Assembly: GCA_021648845.1 (NCBI GenBank)
Contig: JAKJHY010000022.1
Coordinates: forward strand, 28,849 to 92,848
Source: Mycobacterium sp. MBM
Lineage (GTDB): Bacteria > Actinomycetota > Actinomycetes > Mycobacteriales > Mycobacteriaceae
Direction: 5' to 3'
Length of the DNA: 64,000 nt
The notes under the pieces are model-generated. The model was not told the origin of the DNA. It searched no databases and was given only the letters and a program-made list of their open reading frames with translations. Made by a program: the position numbers and the translations under genes. Shown piece after piece: positions 35,455-44,003 of this stretch (within the stretch, counting starts at the first letter, position 1; each line of letters starts with the position of its first letter).

Positions 35455-35724
35455 ATGACCGTTCGCGGGAATGAGCGTCCGCCGGCACCGCGCGCTCCGC
35501 ACGCCAGACCCACCCAGGTGGTCATCGTGCATGACCTGCAAGAAGGGGACTACCTGCCCGATTACGGCAGCACAGTCAGCGCCGTCGACGTTCGCACCGA
35601 ACGCCTCGGCATCGAGTGGGTCGATCTGCAACTTTCCGACGAGCGTCAACTCACCCTCGACGGTCACGACGACATCGCCGCCGTCCCTGCGGTGGTCGAG
35701 TCAACCCCGTCAGGGCGACGGTAG
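35455..35724 (+). CDS. Small protein of unknown function, 89 aa
   Basis: ATG 35455 is chosen behind GAGGGGAGACC; a longer frame from the ATG overlapping the methyltransferase stop at 35284 is possible but has low-complexity coding. The conserved-looking core is VVIVHDLQEGDYLPDYGSTV, then a strand LGIEWVDLQLSDERQLTLDG, giving a small beta-barrel feel (compare SH3-like phage proteins). No function can be given. Confidence 0.62.
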   Translation: MTVRGNERPPAPRAPHARPTQVVIVHDLQEGDYLPDYGSTVSAVDVRTERLGIEWVDLQLSDERQLTLDGHDDIAAVPAVVESTPSGRR

Positions 35725-35734
35725 GTTCTGCGCT

Positions 35735-37465
35735 GTGTCACGGTTCTTGATCAGCAATCTTCGGGAAGGGCCAGAAGAGTTTCGCCGGCAACTTCCCATC
35801 AGCGGGGAGACCATCGAGATCCGGCTGGGCCCCGACGGCCAGACCTACTTCTCGGCCCGTCTCGACGAGCAGATCATGCACCGCCTCGACCCGAGCGCCG
35901 ACACTGCGGCCTTGCCGGCCGAACGTATCGGAGCCGACGACTTCGGCCCCTTCCTGTGGGTGAGCGACATCGTGATGCGCCCCAGCCGACCGGGTGACTC
36001 CCCGCACTACGGCATGCAACGATTCCCCGTCGACGTGGCCTACGTCCTAGACCTCAGCTACCTGGACGACCGGACCGTGGACTTCACCAAACTGCATCCC
36101 GTCGCCGCCATCGACATCGACGACCTCCCCGAGGACGCCGAACCCACCCACCAAGACGACCAGGTGAGCTTCCCGCCGCCCCAGGCTCCCACCAACATGG
36201 CCGAGGACCCGGCCGACAACGACAGCCCCGCGCCCGACGGCATGCCCGTCGAACCCGCCGCTGACGATCTCCCCGACGACCCGGCAGCGCCCACCGTCGC
36301 CGACGACCACGAGATCACCGACGACCCTTCAGCCCCAGTGGCCGATCCGGACCGCGTACCCGGCGCCAGCCTTCCCAGCGATGACGGCGCGCTCCCGCCC
36401 GACACCGCACCGGTAATCCCGACCGCGGCCGTTGAGCCAAGCCCGCTCGCGACGCAGACTGAGCCCACACCGGTGCTGGACGAGCCCGCCGACGACGAAG
36501 ACCCCCACCGTCACGCCGACGTACAGCCCGATCCAGAACCCGACGCGGCCGGAGCAGTCCCCGACGCGCAATCGGAGGCAGCTGCTCCTCGCGACGGCGA
36601 GGTCACCGGGCCCGTCCGAACAGCCACAACAGCACGTCCCCCGGCGCCCGCTGCCGGCGCGGACACCGCCGGCAGAACACCGCAGCGGCCGTTCGACGCG
36701 CCACCGGCCCCGCCGGTGCCCAGGGCACCGTTCGGTGCCACGCTGACGGCCCCGCCCACGCGGCCCCCTCGCAACGGTGGTCCGCCCGTGCACACGTCGA
36801 CCTGGCCTGAAGACGCACGGTCGCCACGCCCAGGGCCCGCGCGGCAGGCGCCGCCGTGGAACGGCGCGCTACCGCCGCCGATCATCCCCACCACGCCCAG
36901 CCGACGCGCGCCCTCCGCGAAGGCACTGACGATCGGCGCGGTCGTGCTCACCGGGGCGATCCTCGTCGGCGTCGCGGTCTGGAACGTTGCAGGATCTGAC
37001 TCCGGCACCGACCCGGCTCCCACGACTACTCAAGCGAGGCCGACCGCAGAAGACGTGCAGCGCCTCAATGACGCTCTGCCCAAGGGGTATTCAGAGAACA
37101 GCTGCACTGCCGACGAGACCGCAGCCAACGCCTCGGTGACCTGTGGACCCAACACCGACCCCGGCGGACCGACGACAGCGACCTACACGCTCTACCCCGA
37201 CCAGCAGGCACTGACCCAGGCCTTCACTGACACCATCGCCACCTTCACCCGCGTGACCTGCCCCGGCAACATCCAGTCACCCGGCCCCTGGCGTCGCAAC
37301 GCCGCACCCGACGCCGTGGCAGGGACACTGTTTTGCGGCACACAGTCGGGCCAGGCCGTGGTGGCGTGGACCAGCGACGCCCAGTCACTGCTCAATGTCG
37401 CCGAAGCCGGCGCCCAAGGGCCCTCCATGGACCAGCTCTACACCTGGTGGGGAACCCACTCCTGA
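35735..37465 (+). CDS. Large membrane protein with a disordered Pro/Asp/Ala linker
   Basis: 576 aa from a GTG (VSRFLISNL). Residues 1-130 form a domain shared with the protein at 51139 (matching MSRF-I, AERIGADDFGPFLWVSDIVM and HYGMQRFPVDVAYVLD). Residues about 135-390 are a proline/aspartate/alanine-rich disordered linker. One transmembrane helix (about 397-418, ALTIGAVVLTGAILVGVAVW) leads to an outside domain of about 150 residues with several cysteines (NSCTADETAANASVTCG, VTCPGNIQ, LFCGTQ). The shape resembles mycobacterial PknH-type sensor proteins, but no kinase is present. Confidence 0.75.
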   Translation: MSRFLISNLREGPEEFRRQLPISGETIEIRLGPDGQTYFSARLDEQIMHRLDPSADTAALPAERIGADDFGPFLWVSDIVMRPSRPGDSPHYGMQRFPVDVAYVLDLSYLDDRTVDFTKLHPVAAIDIDDLPEDAEPTHQDDQVSFPPPQAPTNMAEDPADNDSPAPDGMPVEPAADDLPDDPAAPTVADDHEITDDPSAPVADPDRVPGASLPSDDGALPPDTAPVIPTAAVEPSPLATQTEPTPVLDEPADDEDPHRHADVQPDPEPDAAGAVPDAQSEAAAPRDGEVTGPVRTATTARPPAPAAGADTAGRTPQRPFDAPPAPPVPRAPFGATLTAPPTRPPRNGGPPVHTSTWPEDARSPRPGPARQAPPWNGALPPPIIPTTPSRRAPSAKALTIGAVVLTGAILVGVAVWNVAGSDSGTDPAPTTTQARPTAEDVQRLNDALPKGYSENSCTADETAANASVTCGPNTDPGGPTTATYTLYPDQQALTQAFTDTIATFTRVTCPGNIQSPGPWRRNAAPDAVAGTLFCGTQSGQAVVAWTSDAQSLLNVAEAGAQGPSMDQLYTWWGTHS

Positions 37466-37528
37466 CGCCCTAGCAGCGCGGGGACCGCCCGGCCGTACCT
37501 CCGGTCTTGCTGCGCGGGTCGGCCGACG

Positions 37529-37603
37529 TGTCATAGCTGGCAGATATACTGCAACTCTGCATCACCGCAGCACAATTCGGCCCGGCATGCGTGCCCGGTC
37601 ACC
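37529..37603 (+). promoter_or_regulatory. TGTC-box promoter and hairpin leader for the gene at 37622
   Basis: TGTCATAG at 37529, TATACT at 37545. Hairpin 37578-37603: outer GGCC/GGTC, inner CGGCA/TGCCC, loop TGCG. Confidence 0.7.
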
Positions 37604-37621
37604 GGCTCGAAAGGCGTCACC

Positions 37622-37984
37622 ATGCCCAACCACGACGTTGCACACGTGATCCACCGACTGCCGCAGCATGTCCTGGCCGCTGCGCTACCCGAGCTACGGG
37701 TGACGGACGTATGGCATGACCTGCGAACCGAATTCGCCAGATGGGCAGTGGGCCAGCCCGAACAGTTCGCGTCCTGGCGGCACGCCTGGAACCGCTGGAC
37801 CCGCGCATCGCCGCACCAGCCTGGCGCCATCACGCTGACAGTGACCTGCCCGGAATGTCGAGGCCGTCTGTTCAGCACCAAGCGTGGCATCCCCGCCGCC
37901 TGCACCACGTGCCTTGGCCGCCGGCGCACCACGGTGCGCAGCAGAGCGACCTGGCAACCAGAGACCAACCCCGCCGCGTCGTAA
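37622..37984 (+). CDS. Small zinc-ribbon protein, 120 aa
   Basis: ATG 37622. The N-terminal 75 residues are helical and rich in tryptophan and histidine (FASWRHAWNRWTRASPHQPG). The C-terminal part is a zinc ribbon: C-x2-C in TVTCPECRGRLF and C-x2-C in AACTTCLGRRR, 20 residues apart, ending in a basic tail. Such ribbons bind nucleic acid or act as transcription adaptors. It is followed after 79 nt, through a second hairpin leader, by the ART-like gene. Confidence 0.72.
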   Translation: MPNHDVAHVIHRLPQHVLAAALPELRVTDVWHDLRTEFARWAVGQPEQFASWRHAWNRWTRASPHQPGAITLTVTCPECRGRLFSTKRGIPAACTTCLGRRRTTVRSRATWQPETNPAAS

Positions 37985-38012
37985 CGCTTCTCGACGCACC
38001 CGACCTGCAATC

Positions 38013-38038
38013 CGGCCCGGCCTGCGAGCCCGGCCCTC
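38013..38038 (+). promoter_or_regulatory. Hairpin leader without a promoter, internal to an operon
   Basis: Outer arms GGCC/GGCC, inner CGGCC/AGCCC, loop TGCG. No TGTC box or -10 lies between the preceding gene and this hairpin, so the element appears to work in a longer transcript, which argues for an RNA or translational role. Confidence 0.62.
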
Positions 38039-38063
38039 AACCGCTCCGGCAAGGACAACTGAT

Positions 38064-38744
38064 ATGACCGACCTCGACACCCTGATGCGACGGCAGGAAC
38101 CGCTCGACTCCGAACTGCAGGGCTATCTCGTCGACTCCCTCCTCGGCCCCGTCATCAAACACCCCCTTGTGTTCTCGATCCCGCACAGCCCCCAGCTCAA
38201 CGCCATGGCCAATGCGTGCCTCCGCGCCAAACAAGACGGATGCCGGCACGCCGCCGAGAACAAGCAGTGGACGCAGTACCTGTTCCTGCATGAGCGACCC
38301 TTTCGGGTGTACGCGTTCACCCGCATCGCAGCCCAGCTCAGCGACGTGGACTACTGGACGCTGCTAGCCGACTTGTGGGTCGATGCCGAGAACATCTACG
38401 AAGACCAGCAGCTGTGGGAGTCCCTGCTGCAGGACGGCGGTCGATTCCCGCGAAGGCACCTGATGATGACCGAGGCGGAGCGCCAAGCCCTCGCCGCGCA
38501 CCCCGAAACGCTCACGATCTACCGGGGTTTCAACGTCGATGGACGACATTTGGGAATGAGCTGGACGCTCAACGCCGACACCGCCCGCAACTTCGCGGTG
38601 CGCTTCGGAGGCCACGGACGCCCCCAGGTGGCCTCGGGAACCGTCAGCACTGCCGCGGTCATCGCCTACCTGCGTGGGCGAGGCGAAGACGAAATCGTGG
38701 TCCACCCAACTGATGTGACCAACGTGGACGTGGCCGAGATCTGA
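38064..38744 (+). CDS. Putative ADP-ribosyltransferase-like protein
   Basis: 226 aa. A helical N-terminal half (about 1-145) is followed by a domain with the R-S-E pattern of arginine-type ADP-ribosyltransferases: R154 in LTIYRGFNVD, S166-W-T in GMSWTLNADTARNFAVRF, and E208/E210 in RGEDEIVVHP. The spacing is about right for the fold, and the ATARNFA helix is typical. No toxin features or immunity gene are obvious. It may modify a host or phage protein or serve as an exclusion factor; the substrate is unknown and the fold assignment tentative. Confidence 0.6.
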   Translation: MTDLDTLMRRQEPLDSELQGYLVDSLLGPVIKHPLVFSIPHSPQLNAMANACLRAKQDGCRHAAENKQWTQYLFLHERPFRVYAFTRIAAQLSDVDYWTLLADLWVDAENIYEDQQLWESLLQDGGRFPRRHLMMTEAERQALAAHPETLTIYRGFNVDGRHLGMSWTLNADTARNFAVRFGGHGRPQVASGTVSTAAVIAYLRGRGEDEIVVHPTDVTNVDVAEI

Positions 38745-38763
38745 TCGTCGGGTGCGCCCAATG

Positions 38764-39492
38764 CTAGGAGCCCGCGGCCATGCTCAGCAGGTGGCGGCGC
38801 GTCAGCTCGACGTCGCCGAGCGCCCGGTGGCCGCCTCCGTTGCGCAGCCAGCGTGACGCGCCCTCAAAGTCGGTGCGCGGAGCCATCACATCGGCCCACC
38901 AGTGCGCGTGCGACATCGACCCAGATGCGTCCACGCCGTAGCGGCGGCAGTCATCGGCGACTACCTGCCGGTCGTAATCGGCGTTGTAGGCCAGGACCAC
39001 TTTGCCGTCCACGATCTGCGCGAACCGGTCATGTACGCCCGCCCACGACGGCACGTGCGCGGCGGTGACCTCGCGCTCGGAGATGCCGTGCACGGCCTGC
39101 GCCGCCGGCGTCATCGGGCACCTCGGATTGACCAACGTGTTCAACAGCGGCCGGCCGGTGTGGGCATCCACCACAGCAATCTCGCAGATCGCGCCGCCCA
39201 TCGAGACCGTTTCGGTGTCCACGATGACAGCGACCCCCTCCCGAAGAACAGACCGAGCGAACCGGGTGGCCGCCACCCGAGGAGACATCGCCTCAGCATC
39301 GGCTAGGTACTGCCGGCGCAGCTCGACAGCCCGACCCCACCCAGGCAGAGCGTCCCCGGCGCGTGTCGCGGTGATCAACGCGTCGCGATGGCGTTCCAGC
39401 TGCGCCACCGCGCGCAGCGACCCCGCGAGCGCATGGCGTGCGTCCCCGCTGCAGCGCTGCGGGCCGCCGGGGGCGTGACTGGCCTTGCACAC
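38764..39492 (-). CDS. DnaQ-like 3'-5' exonuclease with an MCK-PGGPQRC N-terminus
   Basis: 242 aa. Exo I is VIVDTETVSMGGAICEIAVV, exo II is VLAYNADYDRQVVADD and exo III is HRALGDVELTRRHL, giving the DEDDh set. The first 40 residues carry a distinct motif, MCKASHAPGGPQRCSGDARH, followed by a heptad-like helix. The same opening occurs in the proteins at 39687 and 52723. It lies on the minus strand, divergent from one of these. Likely roles are trimming of DNA ends or proofreading, without an attached polymerase. Confidence 0.82.
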   Translation of the reverse strand: MCKASHAPGGPQRCSGDARHALAGSLRAVAQLERHRDALITATRAGDALPGWGRAVELRRQYLADAEAMSPRVAATRFARSVLREGVAVIVDTETVSMGGAICEIAVVDAHTGRPLLNTLVNPRCPMTPAAQAVHGISEREVTAAHVPSWAGVHDRFAQIVDGKVVLAYNADYDRQVVADDCRRYGVDASGSMSHAHWWADVMAPRTDFEGASRWLRNGGGHRALGDVELTRRHLLSMAAGS

Positions 39493-39686
39493 GTGTCTTC
39501 ACTCCGCTTCGTCGTCACACCACGACGCGGCCCGGCGGCCGACGTCTCCAGCTCGGTAGTACCGGGCACCGCCGACATTTCCGTCAGTGCACCAGCGCAC
39601 GAATTTGCCCCGGCCGCGACGGAAACGGGACCCGGCGCCGGTACTACCGCTACGAACACGTCCGCAGAGATTCGTCGGAGGAACCC

Positions 39687-40067
39687 ATGTGCAAAGCCAG
39701 TCACGAGCCCGGGGGCCCGCAACGGTGCAGCGGTGACTGCCGCGCCAAAGCCGCCCGGTCGGTCAACGACGTCGCCGTGCTGGAGAACCACGAGCGCGCA
39801 CTGCAGGCACGCCTCGCGGAGTCCTCCCCGCCGGCCGTCACGGCCTGGGGGCCGCACATCGGCCCGCCCCCGTTCACCCCGCCGAACGCGCCGGACTTCG
39901 ACCAGTGGTACACCGCGCAGCGTGCGCACAACCCCGACTACCGCCGCGAGGACGCCTATGGCCACTTCTACAACCTGGCCGGCGACTGCAGCGGCCAGCC
40001 TGGCTACAGCGACGCAACGCCCGGACAAGGCGAGCCCGCAGCCCCGAAGAGCCCGATGACTTCTTGA
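39687..40067 (+). CDS. Protein with an MCK-PGGPQRC N-terminal motif, 126 aa
   Basis: ATG 39687 behind GGAGGAACCC. The N-terminus MCKASHEPGGPQRCSGDCRA followed by a helix (VNDVAVLENHERALQARLAE) matches the exonuclease encoded divergently at 39492 and the protein at 52723. The rest is a proline-rich segment (AWGPHIGPPPFTPPNAP) and a polar tail with no domain. The shared N-terminus may be a docking tag or a small metal-binding module. Confidence 0.72.
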   Translation: MCKASHEPGGPQRCSGDCRAKAARSVNDVAVLENHERALQARLAESSPPAVTAWGPHIGPPPFTPPNAPDFDQWYTAQRAHNPDYRREDAYGHFYNLAGDCSGQPGYSDATPGQGEPAAPKSPMTS

Positions 40068-40117
40068 GCAGCGTTCGAGTAGCGGCCCGCCCAGAAGGAC
40101 CTGCGCGCACCCGATTC

Positions 40118-40197
40118 TGTCGGTCGGCTCCACTAGACTGGCAACAGTCGAGCAGCACGCCGACACGCCTTCGGCCGGACACGAGTGCCCGGTCCCA
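40118..40197 (+). promoter_or_regulatory. TGTC-box promoter and hairpin leader for the gene at 40216
   Basis: TGTCGGTC at 40118, TAGACT at 40134. Hairpin 40172-40197: outer GGCC/GGTC, inner GGACA/TGCCC, loop CGAG. Confidence 0.7.
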
Positions 40198-40215
40198 CAC
40201 TGCAGGAGACACCGC

Positions 40216-40791
40216 ATGCCCACCGCCACCGCACCCGCTTTTACCGTGACCCTCACCGCCACACAGGTCACCCTGTTCAGCATCAATGAGGAAGCCTTCG
40301 ACCGCTGGTGCGCAGCCAAGGCCGACGAGCTGGAATGCGACGTGCCCAAGTGGACAGACCCGGGCGCCGGGTCAGCCCTGTCGGACCTCATCCACGACGC
40401 CCTCCACGCCGGCGTCATCATTGGTGACCCCAGCTTCGACCTGCAAGTCAACGGCGACGACGACGCCGAAGTCAGCGGCTTCTACGCCGTGCTCAAGAAC
40501 GCCGCCGGAGACCAACGCCTCATCGGACTCACCAGCGGATGGACCGAAGTCCTGCGCGTCGCTGACGGTACGGACGCCCGCCAGAGCGCTCACGAACACC
40601 TCGACGAGATCTGCAACGTCGCCAACAGCGTCCTGCGCACCATCGGCATCGCCACCGAGAACACCTCAACCAGCGCCCACCGTCACTTCGGCTACTGGAT
40701 CAACCGCGCGCTGCGCACCGCTCGCTGCTATGAGTGCCAGTTCCAATTCTTGGGCACCGACGCCACCGCCGAAGACTGGAATCAGCCATGA
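40216..40791 (+). CDS. Protein of unknown function, 191 aa
   Basis: ATG 40216, 18 nt after the leader hairpin with CAGGAGA between. The protein is soluble and acidic with mixed helices and strands. A long helical part around residues 110-150 (TDARQSAHEHLDEICNVANS) precedes a basic end with one C-x2-C pair (TARCYECQFQF), a possible half zinc site. No family is recognised. The next module begins 21 nt after its stop. Confidence 0.72.
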   Translation: MPTATAPAFTVTLTATQVTLFSINEEAFDRWCAAKADELECDVPKWTDPGAGSALSDLIHDALHAGVIIGDPSFDLQVNGDDDAEVSGFYAVLKNAAGDQRLIGLTSGWTEVLRVADGTDARQSAHEHLDEICNVANSVLRTIGIATENTSTSAHRHFGYWINRALRTARCYECQFQFLGTDATAEDWNQP

Positions 40792-40811
40792 CATTCCGAC
40801 GCGGCCGAGGA

Positions 40812-40896
40812 TGTCAGACCCACCCGGTAATCTCGTAACACAGTAGAGCGCAACGCTTTACCAACCCATACGGCCACGTGTGCGCACCTGGTCACC
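40812..40896 (+). promoter_or_regulatory. TGTC-box promoter and hairpin leader for the gene pair at 40919
   Basis: TGTCAGAC at 40812, TAATCT at 40828. Hairpin 40871-40896: outer GGCC/GGTC, inner ACGTG/CACCT, loop TGCG. Confidence 0.7.
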
Positions 40897-40918
40897 GACA
40901 CCCACGAGGGAGATCACC

Positions 40919-41461
40919 ATGGGATCAATCAGCTACGCCATTCCTCACGGCAGCTCAGCTCGCGCCGAAGTTGCCCAGCACGTCCGCGGAACCCGCGCCG
41001 AAGTCATCGCCTCCAACAGTGCCCCCGGCGACGGATGCGACTGGGGCGGAACGTACTTCGCCGCACACCGCGAAGAACACGGGCAGGTGTGGGCCTCCAT
41101 CACCCTGTTCGCCCAATACCGCGGCGACGTCGTGATCAAGATGATGGACGAAACGATGGGGCCCACCGCTGTCGGCGTCGGCGCCACCGTCCTCGCGGCA
41201 CTGACCGACCCGCCCGAGGGCGAGTACGCCCGCCAGTGGCGCCGCGAAGCCGCCCACTACCAACAGCAGCGCAGCGCAGCGCTGGCAGCCCGAGGGCAGT
41301 GGATCACCCTAGCCACCCCGGTCACTCTGCGAAGCGGAGCCCACATCGACACCGTGCGCGTGGAGAACCTACGCCTTTGGAAAGCGCAGTCGGGAACCAG
41401 GATTCGTCCGCACTGGGACTGGTTCATGGCCGAGTGGACGACCACCCACCCCGGCAGCTGA
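40919..41461 (+). CDS. DUF6927-like protein of unknown function, 180 aa
   Basis: ATG 40919 behind GAGGGAG. The opening (MGSISYAIPHGSSARAEVAQ) and a repeated tryptophan/tyrosine strand pattern (YFAAHREEHGQVWASITLFA, then MMDETMGPTAVGVGATVLAA) resemble short plasmid and phage proteins of the DUF6927 kind; the assignment is by recollection of pattern and is weak. The C-terminal part is basic with WKAQSGTRIRPHWDWFMAEW. The following gene lies 45 nt away without its own module. Confidence 0.7.
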   Translation: MGSISYAIPHGSSARAEVAQHVRGTRAEVIASNSAPGDGCDWGGTYFAAHREEHGQVWASITLFAQYRGDVVIKMMDETMGPTAVGVGATVLAALTDPPEGEYARQWRREAAHYQQQRSAALAARGQWITLATPVTLRSGAHIDTVRVENLRLWKAQSGTRIRPHWDWFMAEWTTTHPGS

Positions 41462-41506
41462 GCCCCCACCACTCCACCGACGGCCCGATCCGAAAGGACT
41501 CCCACC

Positions 41507-42181
41507 ATGGCACCTCACCAGCACGCCCCCGTCCCCGGCGAGACCGCCGACGAACACCGACGACGCGGCCTGTCGGTGCGTTACCGCAAGGCCCACACCC
41601 GCGGCGCCTACCGCGTGCGGTGGGACGCCTACGACCTGGCCGTGCTCTACCTGAGCACCGGCCGAGCGCACCTGGCCACGCCGAAACAGATCCATGCACA
41701 GATCAACGGAGGGCGGTGCGCGTTTGCCCCCGTCCGGGCCGCGATCGCCGATGCCCGCCGCGACTGCGCCCCCGCGCAAACCCCGGCCACTGATCCACGC
41801 GACCTCACCACCTGCACCGAATGCGGCGCCCGCCTCATCCGGCACTGGACTTCCGACGGCATGGACTTCACCTGGCTCGACGAGGCCGGCAGCCGCCAGG
41901 CCGGGGAAGGCGGTCCCCCCGGAATCGAGTCCATCGAGGACTACCTGGACTGGCTGCGCGCCCACGACATGCGCGGCTATTCCGCATTCCTCGCGCAGGT
42001 CACCCTCGGCGCCGGCCTGCTGCCCTGGCAGCACTGGCACCGCCCGGCACCGGTCATCGAGACCGGCGCGGGATTCCCGCCCCTGCCGTGGTGCTGCGGC
42101 GAACCTGCCCGCAGAGTCCGCGACGGCTGGATCTGCCGCGAAGACCCGCAACACCACCCCGCCGCAGCGACTGCGGGGTAG
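41507..42181 (+). CDS. Protein of unknown function with two possible zinc sites, 224 aa
   Basis: ATG 41507 behind GAAAGGA. No leader hairpin is found in the 45-nt gap, so it probably shares the transcript of the 180-aa gene. A basic N-terminal helical part (RRGLSVRYRKAHTRGAYRVR) precedes a C-x2-C in TTCTECGARLIRHW (about 105) and a later WCCGEPARRVRDGWICRED (about 198-216). These could form two half ribbons. The middle is acidic and aromatic. No family is recognised. Confidence 0.72.
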   Translation: MAPHQHAPVPGETADEHRRRGLSVRYRKAHTRGAYRVRWDAYDLAVLYLSTGRAHLATPKQIHAQINGGRCAFAPVRAAIADARRDCAPAQTPATDPRDLTTCTECGARLIRHWTSDGMDFTWLDEAGSRQAGEGGPPGIESIEDYLDWLRAHDMRGYSAFLAQVTLGAGLLPWQHWHRPAPVIETGAGFPPLPWCCGEPARRVRDGWICREDPQHHPAAATAG

Positions 42182-42189
42182 TTCTCGGT

Positions 42190-42267
42190 TGTCGGTGGGC
42201 GCCAATACAATTAGAGACAGCAGCAAGCGCTGCATCCCATCCGGCCGGTCCCGCGGGCCCGGTCACC
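42190..42267 (+). promoter_or_regulatory. TGTC-box promoter and hairpin leader for the gene at 42282
   Basis: TGTCGGTG at 42190, TACAAT at 42206. Hairpin 42242-42267: outer GGCC/GGTC, inner GGTCC/GGCCC, loop CGCG. Confidence 0.72.
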
Positions 42268-42281
42268 TACGAGGAGCCCTG

Positions 42282-42830
42282 ATGAGCACGCACCCCCACG
42301 CAGAGACCAGCTACACCCACATCCCGGTCATGTTCCGCGACGAGTATTCCGACAAGACCTACGGCACCATCGTGCTCAACGGCGCCATGAGCGAGCCGCA
42401 GCGCGCCGAACTCGACGGCTACCTTGTGCGGGGCACCGAGTACCGGCCCGCCATCTTGGAGCTGGTCGGCTTGGAGATGAACCGCGTCGACGACGAATGG
42501 TTCGACATGAACCTGACCGAGATGACCATCGAGCAGACCGACCGGCTGGGCTGGGACGGCGAACTCGACGAACACCCGCAGGCGTCGATCGAGGAGTTCA
42601 TCGCAAAGTTCAAGGCTGCCGCCGAGCGCCAGTGGAGATTGCGCGGCACACTGCACGTCGAAATCGACGCCAGCGCCGAACGCGGCTGGCGAGAAACCGC
42701 CTCAGCCCTAAAGACGGTGATCTCGCGCGTCGAGGAGCAGCTCGCCCGCGGAGAGCTGCGCGAGCTGCCCTTCACCGCGGTAACCAACCAGGACGGTCAC
42801 GCGATCGGTCGGGTCTGGGTGACCGACTAG
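42282..42830 (+). CDS. Protein of unknown function, 182 aa
   Basis: ATG 42282, 14 nt after the hairpin and behind GAGGAG. The protein is soluble and acidic. An N-terminal alpha/beta part (VMFRDEYSDKTYGTIVLNGA) is followed by helices rich in glutamate (IEEFIAKFKAAAERQWRLRG) and a closing strand LPFTAVTNQDGHAIGRVWVT. No family or motif is recognised. It has its own complete module, and its 3' end is 48 nt from the next TGTC box, so it is monocistronic. Confidence 0.72.
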   Translation: MSTHPHAETSYTHIPVMFRDEYSDKTYGTIVLNGAMSEPQRAELDGYLVRGTEYRPAILELVGLEMNRVDDEWFDMNLTEMTIEQTDRLGWDGELDEHPQASIEEFIAKFKAAAERQWRLRGTLHVEIDASAERGWRETASALKTVISRVEEQLARGELRELPFTAVTNQDGHAIGRVWVTD

Positions 42831-42878
42831 TCGACCTATGCAGCGCCGCGCGCCGGACCGGCCGCGCGCGGCGCTCCG

Positions 42879-42960
42879 TGTCACCCCCTGCCGCTACCAT
42901 TAATGCAGCCGCACAACACAAATCGGCACCACAACGGCCCGGCTCGCGAGCCCGGTCCCC
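42879..42960 (+). promoter_or_regulatory. TGTC-box promoter and hairpin leader for the gene pair at 42978
   Basis: TGTCACCC at 42879, TACCAT at 42895. Hairpin 42935-42960: outer GGCC/GGTC, inner CGGCT/AGCCC, loop CGCG. Confidence 0.68.
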
Positions 42961-42977
42961 AACCGAGGGAGACACCC

Positions 42978-43373
42978 ATGAGTGCTTCAGACCCACTGCT
43001 TTCGGCGCTGGTGCGCCACCGCGACCAACTCGACCAGGCCATCGGCCTACGCGCCACCGAAATCGTGCGCGCATGGATGATCAAGACCAGTCGCGCGCAC
43101 CTGTGCGTCGACGAGGAGAACCGCAGCCTGGCCCTCACCGACGACCGCTCCGGGCTTCTCGACGAGCGCGACGAGGCCCACGACCACGGGTTCAGCTTCG
43201 AGGGCCTCAACGACGCGATCGGCAACCTCCCGCGCGAGCTGATCCGCTGGGAGGAGACTGCCCCCAGCGGCTACACCGTCATCCTCGCCGACCTCAACAC
43301 CCACCTCGGCCGCGTGTACAACGATCGCAACGCCAACCCAATCGCCTCGACCGACCCCTGGGAGGTGCAGTGA
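42978..43373 (+). CDS. Protein of unknown function, 131 aa
   Basis: ATG 42978 behind GAGGGAGAC. The protein is acidic and helical at first (LLSALVRHRDQLDQAIGLRA), with an alpha/beta middle (AHLCVDEENRSLALTDDRSG) and an aspartate-rich end. No known family. Its stop overlaps the GTG start of the next gene, so the two products are likely made together. Confidence 0.7.
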   Translation: MSASDPLLSALVRHRDQLDQAIGLRATEIVRAWMIKTSRAHLCVDEENRSLALTDDRSGLLDERDEAHDHGFSFEGLNDAIGNLPRELIRWEETAPSGYTVILADLNTHLGRVYNDRNANPIASTDPWEVQ

Positions 43374-43858
43374 ACACCACCGAGTCGCACGCACCGATCA
43401 CCGACCTGGTGACGCTGGCCTACCGAGGCGCCAAAGCGGTCCAAACCGGTTTCCGCGCCCCCACCGACGACTGGCAGCCCATGCTGCTGTTCACCACCGC
43501 TGAGGGTCGCCAGCACATCATCGCCACCCCCCACACCGACCACCAGAAGCAGGCGACCGCCGACGCCATCACCGCACTGCTCAAGCGCAGCCACGCCGTG
43601 GAAGCCCTGTGGCTGTCCTCGGCATGGGAGGTCGTGCCCGAGGCCACCGACACCGACCTGTCGGACATCAGGCCCGCTCGGGACCCACGGCGGCGGGAGA
43701 CCCTGGTCCTGGTGCACGTCGGCACCGACTTCGCCGCGGTGCACCGGGCCCCCATCGAGCGGCACCGAGGATGCGGCCCCACACTCGGTGAACTCGCCGA
43801 GTCAGACTGCTACATCGACGGATTGATGAGTACCGCGCTGCGCCGCGGCATCGGGTGA
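43370..43858 (+). CDS. Protein of unknown function, 162 aa
   Basis: GTG 43370 overlapping the preceding stop (GTGA), with GGAG just before it. It is an alpha/beta protein with a conserved-looking core (ITDLVTLAYRGAKAVQTGFR, then MLLFTTAEGRQHIIATPHTD and a helix QKQATADAITALLKRS) and an RRRETLVLVHVGTDFAAVHR strand. The order of strands and helix could suit a small mixed domain, but nothing is recognised. It is co-expressed with the 131-aa gene. Confidence 0.7.
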   Translation: MNTTESHAPITDLVTLAYRGAKAVQTGFRAPTDDWQPMLLFTTAEGRQHIIATPHTDHQKQATADAITALLKRSHAVEALWLSSAWEVVPEATDTDLSDIRPARDPRRRETLVLVHVGTDFAAVHRAPIERHRGCGPTLGELAESDCYIDGLMSTALRRGIG

Positions 43859-43899
43859 CACAGCAGAGCGCGGGCCCGCGTTAGGTGTCCCGCGCCAGT

Positions 43900-43985
43900 T
43901 GTCACACCCGGCCAATACACTTACTTCCGATGCCGCAGCACGATTCGCGGCCCCCACACCGGCACGGCCTGAGAGCCCTGTCACC
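43900..43985 (+). promoter_or_regulatory. TGTC-box promoter and hairpin leader for the operon at 44004
   Basis: TGTCACAC at 43900, TACACT at 43916. Hairpin 43960-43985: loop TGAG; the outer arms are GGCA/TGTC, a paired change from the usual GGCC/GGTC. Confidence 0.7.
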
Positions 43986-44003
43986 GACGACAAGGAGACA
44001 GCG

